A DNA stretch of 64,000 nucleotides from Bacteroidia bacterium. GTDB taxonomy: Bacteria > Bacteroidota > Bacteroidia > Chitinophagales > Saprospiraceae. Of the stretch, positions 35,501-48,200 are shown piece by piece. The number at the start of each line of letters is the position of its first letter. The first letter of the stretch is position 1. The position numbers and the translations under genes were made by a program. Location: contig JAUIKE010000015.1 in NCBI GenBank assembly GCA_030430845.1, positions 1-64,000 of the forward strand, written 5' to 3'. Below the pieces are notes generated by a model, which ran no database searches, had not been told where the DNA came from, and worked only from the letters and a program-made list of their open reading frames with translations.

Positions 35501-35812
35501 CGAATGGTCTTTGTAAATGATGGAAAAAATGTATGGCGTGGTAATGAATCTGAAAGTAGTTTGCAGAATTTTGGAAATGAACAATTCTGGGAAAAAGGAG
35601 ACTATTTAGCTATCAGAGAAATTACCTTAAGTTATGACCTTCCAGGATCTTTTTTCAAAGATGCTATAAAAGGAATGAGCCTTTATTTAACCTTAAGCAA
35701 TATCCATTACTTTAAAAGTATGAGTGGTGATACCCCTGAGATTGGTGGTGTCCAATATGGAGCTTTTCCAATGCCTAGAACATTTACCGCCGGAGGTAAC
35801 ATAACATTCTAA
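32516..35812 (+). CDS. SusC-like TonB-dependent receptor of the sialoglycan PUL
   Basis: A 1098-residue outer-membrane receptor. After a signal/TM segment (about 16-32) comes a carboxypeptidase-D regulatory-like domain ([17 protein letters not shown] to YIPQEV), the TonB box region ([12 protein letters not shown]), a plug domain with TPQIILRGG and [30 protein letters not shown], and a C-terminal 22-strand barrel ending in FTAGGNITF. It imports oligosaccharides bound by the adjacent SusD. The receptor length fits. Its DNA is noticeably more AT-rich than the second SusC in the window. Confidence 0.94.
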   Translation: [1098 protein letters not shown]

Positions 35813-35823
35813 ATATTAAAAAA

Positions 35824-37326
35824 ATGAAGAAGTACATATATATATTATTGACGATATCAATTGTCTTTTCCTGCTCGGGTGAACTTGATCTGGTAGCCCC
35901 AAGTGAATTGACAGCATCTGGCTTCTGGGATACAGAAGAAGGAGCAATGACTGCCCATACAGGTATGTATGCCAACTTAAGATCACAAGCTGGAACCTTC
36001 TGGCTATTAGGCGAAATCAGAAGTGATATTTGGGGAGGGCGTACTTATGAATCTGCCTCTAACGTTGATTTAATAGAATCTAATATTTCGGCTTCAACAG
36101 CGCCCTTTGGCGGATGGGGAGGATTATATACTAGCATACACAGGATCAATGATTTTTTGAAAAATGTACCTAATGTGGATTTTGTTGATGAAGGCAATAA
36201 AAATCATGTACTGGGACAGGCTTATGGTTTAAGGGCTTTATATTACTATACATTATTAAAAACCTGGGGTGATGTACCCATTATTCTGGAGCCTTTAACT
36301 TCAGTTGATCCAGCAGCTTTAAGCAGGCCTAGATCTTCACAAAGTGAAGTTCTGAACTTAATAAAATCCGATATAGAGGCTTCACTAAACACCTTTGGAT
36401 CAGACGGCAGTTTTTTCCAGGGCTCAAGAATATATTGGTCTAAAGCAGCTACTTTAGCGCTGAAAGGAGATGTATATATTTGGTCTGGAAATTTACTTGG
36501 AGGAGGCTCTTCTGATTTTAATCAAGCTAAATCGGCTTTGCAAGAAATCGCTTCCTTAGGAGTGAGTTTAGTCCCCAATATTCCAGATTTATGGGGTGTC
36601 GGAAATGAAGTAAACGATGAGTTTATTTTTGCGATGCAGTATCAAAGAGATGAGGCCTCTAACATATACAATAGTATGACAGGCAGGAGCACAGAAATCA
36701 ACCCACAGTTCAATGATAAGGGAGCTTCTATGAATGATTTCATAATTGCAGGTGCCAATAGATATGGACAGTCGGAAAAAACTATTTTGCTGTTAGACGA
36801 TAATGATGATAGTCGTAAGGATGCCACCTTTATTAGGCTGTATATCGACGACAATGGTGGATCAGGTTATCCCACTTACCATGAACCTGCATATTTTGGG
36901 TCTGTTTTTAATAAGTTCCTGGGGCAAGTAAGTGGCACGGAACGCATATTTGAAAACGATGTCCCGGTCTATAGATATGCAGATGTTCTATTGCTTTTAG
37001 CTGAAGTTAAGAACCTCTTAGGCGAAGATCCCTCCACAGAAATTAATCTTATTCGCCAAAGAGCATTTGGTGAAAATTATGATGAAGGTATCCATGGGTT
37101 TACCAATGGATCTCAATCCGAAAATGCCAATGCAATTTTGGATGAGCGTTATAAAGAATTCATCGGAGAAGGTAAAAGATGGTGGGATCTCAGAAGAGCA
37201 GGCGATAGTTTTGTCATAGAAAATATCAGTTTTCTCAACCCTGGTGATGAATTTAAACTTCTATTGCCCATTACATCAGACATGATTGGTAGAAATCCTG
37301 ATTTGCAACAGACATCTGGTTATTAG
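35824..37326 (+). CDS. SusD/RagB-family surface glycan-binding lipoprotein
   Basis: A 500-residue lipoprotein (IVFSCSGELDL) of the SusD family, a TPR-type helical fold on the cell surface that binds glycan and forms a lid on SusC. Visible family features are the N-terminal LVAPSELTASGFW, GQAYGLRALYYYTLLKTWGDVPIIL, and near the end PVYRYADVLLLLAEVKN and RYKEFIGEGKRWWDLRRAGD. Starts 11 bp after susC; a terminator follows the gene. Confidence 0.94.
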   Translation: MKKYIYILLTISIVFSCSGELDLVAPSELTASGFWDTEEGAMTAHTGMYANLRSQAGTFWLLGEIRSDIWGGRTYESASNVDLIESNISASTAPFGGWGGLYTSIHRINDFLKNVPNVDFVDEGNKNHVLGQAYGLRALYYYTLLKTWGDVPIILEPLTSVDPAALSRPRSSQSEVLNLIKSDIEASLNTFGSDGSFFQGSRIYWSKAATLALKGDVYIWSGNLLGGGSSDFNQAKSALQEIASLGVSLVPNIPDLWGVGNEVNDEFIFAMQYQRDEASNIYNSMTGRSTEINPQFNDKGASMNDFIIAGANRYGQSEKTILLLDDNDDSRKDATFIRLYIDDNGGSGYPTYHEPAYFGSVFNKFLGQVSGTERIFENDVPVYRYADVLLLLAEVKNLLGEDPSTEINLIRQRAFGENYDEGIHGFTNGSQSENANAILDERYKEFIGEGKRWWDLRRAGDSFVIENISFLNPGDEFKLLLPITSDMIGRNPDLQQTSGY

Positions 37327-37403
37327 AATGTTGGGCATTCATGTAATTCGTGAATTGAAGATTTAACAACCAATGATTTAAAGTTTCATACATTACTACA
37401 ATT

Positions 37404-37433
37404 AGAGGGGGATGAGAATCTCCCTCTTTTTTT
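37404..37433 (+). terminator. Rho-independent terminator after susD
   Basis: A 10-bp stem with one G-U pair (37404-37413 with 37418-37427) and GAGA loop is followed by seven or more T residues. It separates susCD from the downstream enzyme genes, probably giving partial termination so that SusCD are expressed more than the enzymes. Confidence 0.75.
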
Positions 37434-37452
37434 ATAAAAAAAGCAAGGTAGT

Positions 37453-39000
37453 ATGGAAAACCTCAAAAGATATTTCCTCTCACTAAACCTATTGGTGTTA
37501 GTTTCTACAGTAAGTGTTTGGGCAAAGGTCCAACTGCCTGATCTTTTTTGTGATCACATGGTTCTGCAAAGGGGGATGCCCATACCTGTATGGGGAACAG
37601 CTGATCAGGGCGCACTTTTGGAAATAAGCCTGAATGATTTTAGCGTTAAGGCCAAAGCCGATTATTTCGGCAACTGGAAAACTGCTTTGCCTGTCATGAA
37701 TGCAGGAGGGCCTTTTGAGTTGAGCATTCGATCTGAAAATGAAACGGTGAGGATAAAAGACATTTATATTGGGGAAGTGTGGTTATGTTCTGGGCAGTCA
37801 AATATGGAATGGCCCTTACGCCAGGCCATTGAAGGCGAAAAAGAATCCCTGAAAGCCAATTTCCCCAAAATCCGATTTTTTCATTTAAAGAAAAAACACG
37901 ACACCTACAAAGCGCCTTACTCTAAGGAAGAACTAAAGGAATTTTCGAATGGGCGCTTTTTCCATCGGCCTAAATGGGAATTGTGTACTCCCGAAACCGC
38001 TGCCGTTTTTTCAGGAGTAGGCTATTTTTTTGGGAAAGAATTGCATGATTCCCTACACGTTCCTATCGGTTTAATTCAAGCTGCCGTTGGCGGTTCGCCT
38101 GCTCAATCCTGGGTAAGCAAAGAGGGCTTAGCAGCTCACCCTCAATTAAAACATTTAGTAAATAGTGTTAACACTTGGGTGAATTCGGACATCATCCACC
38201 CTTGGTTGGCAGAACGTGCAAAACAGAATTGGGCAAATTGGGAAAAAACGGAAAATGATTTTCTCCCAGGGCACCCTTTTGCACCTCATTATCTATTCGA
38301 TGCTGCTATCAGGCCTCTTGCCCCTTATCCCATTCGAGGTGCAATTTGGTATCAGGGCGAATCCAATGCCACCCATCCGCAATCCTATCCCGCTATGTTT
38401 GAGAGGATGCTAAAAAGTTGGCGAAATCTCTGGGGACAAGGCGATTTTCCCTTTTATTTTGTGCAATTACCCAAAATTGGCAACCGCAGCCGCTGGCCTG
38501 AATTTCGACAAGCACAACAAGAATGCCTGGCTAACCCCAACACTGGTATGATCGTCACGCTCGATCAGGGACACCCAACCGATGTACATCCAAAAGAAAA
38601 AGCAATAATCGGAAAGCGGCTTGCCCTACTTGCACTTGCCAAAACTTATCATCAAAATATTGCCGCAGAAAGCCCGATGTTATCATCTTACAAATGGAAT
38701 AAAGAGGAATATAAAATCACATTCTGGTTTAAAAATTTTTACGAAGGATTGGCTATTAAAGATGGGAATAAGCCCAATGGAATTTTGCTTCAAGGGTACA
38801 TAGCACTAGGTAGTTTAGAAACTATAATACTTCCAGAAAGCGTAGTGGTCGCAAAAAATAAACTCATTATTTCTTACCCTGCTGATTTTATACCAACAAA
38901 AGTAAAATATGCCTGGGCACCTTACCCCGAAAACAATTTGGTGAACAGTGCGGACCTCCCTTTAGCTCCGTTTAAAATAGAATTGGAAGGCTCGAATTGA
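37453..39000 (+). CDS. Sialate O-acetylesterase (SASA/DUF303)
   Basis: A 515-residue exported protein: signal peptide (about 1-24), N-terminal jelly-roll part with LPDLFCDHMVLQRGMPIPVWG, then the SGNH-type esterase with VWLCSGQSNMEWPL (nucleophile Ser116), GAIWYQGESNA, and DQGHPTDVHPKEKAIIGKRLAL carrying the Asp/His pair. It removes 9-O-acetyl groups from sialic acids, which otherwise block many sialidases. The first enzyme gene after susCD and fits the sialidase/NanA pathway across the divide. Confidence 0.9.
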   Translation: MENLKRYFLSLNLLVLVSTVSVWAKVQLPDLFCDHMVLQRGMPIPVWGTADQGALLEISLNDFSVKAKADYFGNWKTALPVMNAGGPFELSIRSENETVRIKDIYIGEVWLCSGQSNMEWPLRQAIEGEKESLKANFPKIRFFHLKKKHDTYKAPYSKEELKEFSNGRFFHRPKWELCTPETAAVFSGVGYFFGKELHDSLHVPIGLIQAAVGGSPAQSWVSKEGLAAHPQLKHLVNSVNTWVNSDIIHPWLAERAKQNWANWEKTENDFLPGHPFAPHYLFDAAIRPLAPYPIRGAIWYQGESNATHPQSYPAMFERMLKSWRNLWGQGDFPFYFVQLPKIGNRSRWPEFRQAQQECLANPNTGMIVTLDQGHPTDVHPKEKAIIGKRLALLALAKTYHQNIAAESPMLSSYKWNKEEYKITFWFKNFYEGLAIKDGNKPNGILLQGYIALGSLETIILPESVVVAKNKLIISYPADFIPTKVKYAWAPYPENNLVNSADLPLAPFKIELEGSN

Positions 39001-39025
39001 CGGTTTGTTGCCATTGAAGTTATAA

Positions 39026-42247
<3,222 letters not shown>

Positions 42248-42279
42248 ATAATATTTCAAAAAATCAAAATTAAATATTG

Positions 42280-44181
42280 ATGAACAACATCTTTGAAAAA
42301 ATACCAACAAAAATTCATGATAATTCAGTAGAGGCTTCAAAGGCTATTGCTCGTGAAATCGCAGATTTGATTCGCACCAAAGCTAAGTCAGAGGCCAATT
42401 GTGTACTTGGTTTGGCTACAGGTTCAACGCCGACCGGCGTTTATGACGAACTGGTTCGTTTACATCGAGAAGAAGGATTGAGCTTTAAAAATGTTATCAC
42501 TTTTAATCTGGATGAATATTATCCGATGCAAGCGGATGCACTGCAAAGTTATGTCCGCTTCATGCGAGAATATTTATTCGACCATGTGGATATTCTTCCT
42601 GGGAATGTGAATATACCCGACGGCACCATTGAAAAAAATGAGGTGCGGGATTATTGCCGGGCTTATGAACAGAAAATTGCTGATGCCGGTGGCCTGGACC
42701 TGCAAATTCTAGGGATTGGTCGGACGGGGCATATTGGTTTTAATGAACCTGGTTCGGGGCCCAACTCAACTACCCGCCTGATCAGCCTCGACCATATTAC
42801 CCGAAAAGACGCGGCCAGTGATTTCTTTGGCGAAGAGTATGTTCCATTTAAAGCCATCACTATGGGGATAAAAACAATTATGGAAGCCAAAAGAATAATT
42901 CTTATGGCATGGGGAGAAGGCAAAGCACAAATCATTAAGAAATCCGTTGAAGGTGAGATAAGTGACTCTGTACCTGCTACCTACCTCCAAAATCATTCAA
43001 ACACTCAATTCATACTTGATACGGCATCTGCTGCTGAACTGACCAGGTGCAAATCTCCCTGGCTTATAGGAAGCCTCGACTGGAATGAAGAATTGGTGAA
43101 AAAGGCTGTCATTTGGTTAAGTCACAAGGTACAAAAGCCGATCCTTAAATTGACAAATACGGACTACAGCGAATACGGAATGGTGGATTTAATAACCGAG
43201 TACGATTCCGCTTATAATATCAACATCCGCATATTCCGTCAATTGCAAAGTACCATTAATGGTTGGCCGGGTGGAAAACCACAAAGAGATTATTCATATG
43301 GGGCTGTCAATCCCAGGCCGGAAAAAAAGAGGGCGGTTATTTTTAGCCCACATCCCGATGATGATGTCATCTCTATGGGGGGGACTTTTATTCGTCTGGT
43401 TGATCATGGGCATGAGGTTCATGTTGCTTATCAAACTTCAGGGAATATCGCTGTATTTGACGACGATGTAATACGTTTTGCAGATTTTGTGAATGACTTT
43501 CATGCCGATTTTGGATTGGAAAAAGCGGTTACGCAGTCACTTTTTCAAAGTATACAGCAAAAACTGAATGCTAAGAAACCCGGAGAGACTGATCCTGCTG
43601 AAGTACAAAAGCTCAAGGGCCTTATCCGTAAAGGGGAGGCGAAAGCGGGCTGCCGGTATGTCGGCATCCCCGATTCTCAGGCGCACTTTCTTAATTTGCC
43701 GTTTTATGAAACAGGTAAAGTAAAAAAGAAACCTCTGGGTGAAGATGACATCCAAATAACCATTGATTTTCTTGAAAAGATCAAGCCTCATCAAATTTAT
43801 GCTGCGGGAGATTTGTCGGACCCACATGGAACCCACCGGGTTTGCTTAAGTGCTGTTTTTTTGGCATTAGATGCGCTCAAAAAAAGAAAAACCGAATGGC
43901 TTGACGAGTGCGAGTTTTGGTTGTATCGCGGAGCTTGGCAGGAGTGGGATATAGAAGATATTGATATGGCGGTACCACTGAGTCCTGATGAATTGACACG
44001 AAAGCGGAGGGCCATTTTTAAGCATCAGTCACAAAAGGATCGCCCACTTTTCCCAGGAAATGATTCCAGGGAGTTTTGGCAGCGAGCGGAGCAACGCAAT
44101 CGTACTACTGCCAGGCTTTATGATGAATTGGGACTGCCGGAATATGAAGCGATTGAGGCGTTTAAGCAATATGATTTTTGA
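42280..44181 (+). CDS. nagB: Glucosamine-6-phosphate deaminase fused to PIG-L deacetylase domain
   Basis: A 633-residue two-domain protein. Residues 1-270 are NagB: LATGSTPTGVYDELV, TFNLDEYYPM with the catalytic Asp, GIGRTGHIGFNEPGS, and KSPWLIGSLDW. Residues about 345-600 form a PIG-L/LmbE-type zinc N-deacetylase with the metal motif FSPHPDDDVISMGG (about 357) and SDPHGTHRV. The domain pair recurs in Bacteroidota. No nagA gene is visible in the window, so the PIG-L part could remove the acetyl group from GlcNAc-6-phosphate or a related sugar before deamination; this is inference. ATG at 42280 is preferred to the TTG before it. Confidence 0.88.
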   Translation: MNNIFEKIPTKIHDNSVEASKAIAREIADLIRTKAKSEANCVLGLATGSTPTGVYDELVRLHREEGLSFKNVITFNLDEYYPMQADALQSYVRFMREYLFDHVDILPGNVNIPDGTIEKNEVRDYCRAYEQKIADAGGLDLQILGIGRTGHIGFNEPGSGPNSTTRLISLDHITRKDAASDFFGEEYVPFKAITMGIKTIMEAKRIILMAWGEGKAQIIKKSVEGEISDSVPATYLQNHSNTQFILDTASAAELTRCKSPWLIGSLDWNEELVKKAVIWLSHKVQKPILKLTNTDYSEYGMVDLITEYDSAYNINIRIFRQLQSTINGWPGGKPQRDYSYGAVNPRPEKKRAVIFSPHPDDDVISMGGTFIRLVDHGHEVHVAYQTSGNIAVFDDDVIRFADFVNDFHADFGLEKAVTQSLFQSIQQKLNAKKPGETDPAEVQKLKGLIRKGEAKAGCRYVGIPDSQAHFLNLPFYETGKVKKKPLGEDDIQITIDFLEKIKPHQIYAAGDLSDPHGTHRVCLSAVFLALDALKKRKTEWLDECEFWLYRGAWQEWDIEDIDMAVPLSPDELTRKRRAIFKHQSQKDRPLFPGNDSREFWQRAEQRNRTTARLYDELGLPEYEAIEAFKQYDF

Positions 44182-44231
44182 TTGGACATTGAGAATTGCA
44201 AAAGCAAATCTATCAAATTCGAATTCCATTA

Positions 44232-44330
44232 ATGAACGTCCAGTATATTTTAGAACAGTTCCAAATGGAAGGGCAGGCACAAAAAGTCATCCCTTTTGGA
44301 AGCGGGCATATCAACCCTAATTGCTTTTAA
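44232..44330 (+). pseudogene. Truncated start of an N-acetylhexosamine kinase-like gene
   Basis: A 32-codon frame (ATG 44232, TAA 44328-44330) reads MNVQYILEQFQMEGQAQ then KVIPFGSGHINP and ends. The GSGHIN(D/P) start followed by the nucleotide-binding beta sheet is how aminoglycoside-phosphotransferase-fold N-acetylhexosamine kinases (NahK-like) begin. The remaining ~320 residues are gone. The creatininase-family gene begins 16 bp after it. Confidence 0.6.
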
Positions 44331-44346
44331 CTTAGATTCTATTTTT

Positions 44347-45117
44347 ATGAAACAAAGACCTTATTTGCTTTCAGAAACAAATTGGAAAACAGTCAAGGGT
44401 AGTAATTTCAAAATTGCACTTCTTCCCTGGGGGGCAACAGAAGCTCACAATTATCATTTGCCTTATGGCACCGATAATTATGAATCAGAATATGTTGCGG
44501 CAGAGTCAGCAAGATTGGCGTGGGAAAAAGGAGCAAAAATCATTGTACTGCCTTGTATTCCTTTTGGTGTAAATACTGGACAACTTGACGTCAAATTGTG
44601 TATGAATTTGAATCCAAGCACACAATATGCCATTCTAAAAGACGTAGTGGATGTTTTGCTGCGGCATAACATCCACAAACTCGTCATTATTAATTCCCAC
44701 GGCGGCAATAATTTCAAAAACATGATTCGGGAAATGTCAATTGATTTTCCTGGAATGTTTATATGCAGCGTGGACTGGTGGAGAATCGGAAACGCTAAAG
44801 AATATTTTGAGGAGCCGGGTGACCATGCCGGAGAGTTGGAAACCAGCGTCATGATGTATATTCAACCAGATTTGGTTTTGCCACTAAAGGAGGCAGGTAA
44901 GGGAATGGGTAAAGGCTTCAAAATTAAAGGCTTGAAAGACGGCTGGGTAAGCGCACAACGCCAATGGACAAAGGTGACTGAGGATACGGGAGTAGGCAAT
45001 CCTGAAAAATCAACTGCTGAAAAAGGAAATGTTTTTTTGGAAATGACTACCCAAGAAATAAGTGCTTTTTTGGTGGATTTAGAAAAAACAGATTTGGAGG
45101 ATTTGTATGAAAAGTAA
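44347..45117 (+). CDS. Creatininase-family amidohydrolase
   Basis: A 256-residue enzyme of the creatininase/FapB/MftE family. Metal ligands appear in LLPWGATEAHNYHLPYGTDNYESE (Glu, two His, Asp), NSHGGNNFK, and GDHAGELETSVMM (Glu). A longer frame from 44296 is rejected because the ATG at 44347 is where the family homology starts. Members open cyclic amides or amides of small substrates. Within a sialic acid/hexosamine locus it could hydrolyse an N-acyl or lactam form of an amino sugar; no substrate can be read from the sequence. Confidence 0.8.
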   Translation: MKQRPYLLSETNWKTVKGSNFKIALLPWGATEAHNYHLPYGTDNYESEYVAAESARLAWEKGAKIIVLPCIPFGVNTGQLDVKLCMNLNPSTQYAILKDVVDVLLRHNIHKLVIINSHGGNNFKNMIREMSIDFPGMFICSVDWWRIGNAKEYFEEPGDHAGELETSVMMYIQPDLVLPLKEAGKGMGKGFKIKGLKDGWVSAQRQWTKVTEDTGVGNPEKSTAEKGNVFLEMTTQEISAFLVDLEKTDLEDLYEK

Positions 45118-45120
45118 GCT

Positions 45121-45210
45121 ATGCTGAGAGCAATACTCATCATTTTTGCCTTCCTCATGGCCGGAGAAGTTTTGAAATATGGATTGGTTCTTTCTATCCC
45201 AGTTTGTTAA
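45121..45210 (+). pseudogene. Short LrgA/CidA-like N-terminal fragment
   Basis: A 29-codon frame (ATG 45121 to TAA 45210) encodes one hydrophobic segment: IIFAFLMAGEVLKYGLVL then SIPVC and stop. The pattern FxxxGExLxxxxxLxIP is that of the first helix of LrgA/CidA membrane proteins, which then continue GSVIGMLLL; that part is missing. It runs into the end of the convergent regulator gene. It may be a gene truncated by deletion or a chance small peptide. Confidence 0.35.
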
Positions 45211-48200
45211 TCATTCTTTTGCTTTACATACTCCGAAGGCAAAACTCCAAAGAAATCACGAAAGCACCTACTAAAATATTTAGGAGTCTTAAACCCAACT
45301 CGATAACAGACATCCGAGATGGGCAGATTTACTTGTTCCAAAATCTGAGCAGCTCTTTTCAGGCGAATAACCTTAATGAATTCATTAGGAGTATGATCCG
45401 TAATGGCCGGCAGCTTTCGGTACAAGACAGGGCGGCTTACTCCGGTTTCTTTTGCCAAAATATTAACATCAAATTCTGAATTATCCATGTGCTTTTCGAC
45501 GGCTTCAATAGCTCGTTGAAGAAAATTTTGGTCGGGCGTGGTAAGTGTGATTTCGTGTGGCTCAAGAAGCGTATTTTGACTGAACTTTTCTCTAAGACGC
45601 TTTCTTGAGTTAAGGAGGTTCTTGACACGTAGTTGCAATATGCTGAGGTTAAAAGGCTTGGTGATATAGTCGTCTGCACCTGTTTCCAGTCCTTCAGTTT
45701 GATAAAGTAAAGATGTACGAGCAGTCAGCAAAATAACGGGGATGTGACTTGTTTCGAGGGTCGTTTTAGATTTTCTACATAGCTCCAGGCCGTCCATTTC
45801 GGGCATCATAATATCGGAAATGATCAGATCTGGCGAATGCATTTGAGCTAAGTTCCAGCCTTCGCTTCCGTTAGCAGCTTCAATGATACGGTACTGCTCC
45901 ATGAATATTTTTTTCAAATAATCTCTAACCTCACTATTGTCTTCAACAATTAATAGTTGTGGGGCATCAGCGGGCACGAGCGTTTCGTCGAAGGGTAATT
46001 TTTTTTCGTTGGCAATTTGATAGTGGGCAGAATGTTCACTCCCTTTATAGTCAGAAATAACCTCCTCTTCCTTGAAATGTTTTACACCTACCGGTATCTC
46101 AATAATAAAACGGGCAAATTTCTCTTCTTCACTATCGACGGAAATAGCGCCATGGTGTAATTCGATTAATTTTTTCACTAATGCCAATCCAATGCCGCTG
46201 CCAAGGTAATTTCCGGTATAATCCTGATCGAATTTGTGAAACCTGTCAAAAATATTGGGCAGATCTTTCTTTGAAATGCCCTTGCCCGTATCCTCTACAA
46301 TAACTTTAACCATCTTTTGTTCTTGAGTAATATGGATACCGATATGGCCGCCATTAGGGGTGAATTTGAAGGCATTGGAAAGGAGATTGAAAAATACTTT
46401 TTCCATTTTGTTGCTATCGTACCATAAATTAATCACCTCCGGCTGATGAGTAAAGGAGAGCTTAATATTTCTTTGCAGAGCGAATTCTTTGAAAGATAAA
46501 ATGATTTCCGCGATAAATTTCACAAAATCACTTTTGGCCACTTTTAATTCTTTATATCCTGCCTCCTGTTTTCTGAATTCAAGTAATTGATTGACTAGAA
46601 GGAGTAAGCGATTGGCGTTTCTGTTGATGTTTTGCAACTGATCGCGTACTTCCTTGCCTACGTCTGCTGAGGTGATCAATTCCTGGATAGGACTTAAAAT
46701 TAAGGTTAAGGGGGTTCGGATTTCATGCGAAATATTAGTAAAAAACCGGAGCTTCATTTCATTTAATTCTTTGTTTTTTTTTCGCTCCAGACGTTCCAGT
46801 CTTAATTCATTTTTCAGCCTGAAACGAGCAAGGTAATATTCCCGGATAAAATAAATAGAAACAAGTAGAAATAGACCATACAGCATATAAGCCCACTTGG
46901 TCTTCCAAGGAGCAGGCAGAATGCTTACCTTTAATTGGGTAGGGGAGGCGTTCCAACTTCCTATAGTGTTGGTAGCACGTACCTGGAATTCGTACTTCCC
47001 GGGAGCCAGTCTCGAATAGGATGCATACCGCCGGTTGGCATCTGTGTAATTCCATTTCTCATCTATTCCAATCATTTTATAGGCGTATTTAACATTATCC
47101 GATGCAGCAAAATCCAGAGCTGCAAATTCAAAGGCAAAATCATCAATGAAATGAGGAATGGTAATTGCGGATTCCTCATCAATTACCTTTTTCAAAATAA
47201 CCCTCTTGCCTATTCTTTCTCCTGCCTGAATGGAGCGATTAAAAATTTTCAAATCGGTTATCATGCATGAAAAGCTTTCATTTGACCGCTCTTTTATCTT
47301 TTCAGGGAAAAACATGTTAATACCGTTGGTGCCGCCAAAATACATCGCTCCGGTTTGTGCCAAACAAGAAGCTCCTAGGTTAAACCCGTTTCCCTGCAAT
47401 CCGTCACTAATGCTATAATTGATAAAGGTTTTTGAGTCCGGGTTAAATTTGCTTATGCCCTTTAAGGTGCTGATCCAAAGATTGCCCTCCAGGTCCGCCT
47501 CTATGCTTTTTACAACATCATTTGATAAACCCATTTTTTCCCGATAAACAGTGAAAGTTCCTGTCACTCGATTAAAGTGATTCAAACCTCCTCCAAAAGT
47601 GCCGATCCAAAGCTGACGCTTGTCCGGCGACTCAAAAATATCAGTAATGATATCATTACTAATGCTGCCGGTATCACCGGATTTGGTTGTATAATGTATA
47701 AAGGTTTCATCCGCAGGATTAAATCGGTTCAAGCCTCCTCCGTATGTGCCAATCCATAAAATACCGAGATGATCCTCATATATTACCCGTATATCATTGC
47801 TATTAATACTGTGTGGATTGGACGGGTCAAACTGAAACTGTCGGAATTGGTTATTTTCCCAGTTATATTGATTCAGGCCGCCATCAGCAGTGCCAATCCA
47901 CAAATTACCTTTTAAATCTTCGCAAATTGTCCAAACTCTTTTCCCCGAAAGTTTTGACCCATCAGCACTTTCATTGAAGTCTTTAAATATCTTGGTTCTT
48001 CGGTCAAATAAATATAAGCCTCCTCCGTCCGTCCCAATCCAGAACCGTTCTTCGCTATCTTCAAAGATCCGTTGTACATTATTCTTAGAAGCGCTCCCAT
48101 TTCCGATGGACTGCAAATAATTGGAGAATTTACCGCTTGCAGGATTAAAGTGACTCAGCCCTTCACCATAGGCCCCAATCCATATCTCTCCTTGTTTATC

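Noticed and set aside
44060-44320. 86-residue plus-strand frame spanning the end of nagB
   Set aside because: Overlaps NagB-PIG-L out of frame; only the separate frame at 44232 shows homology-like content.
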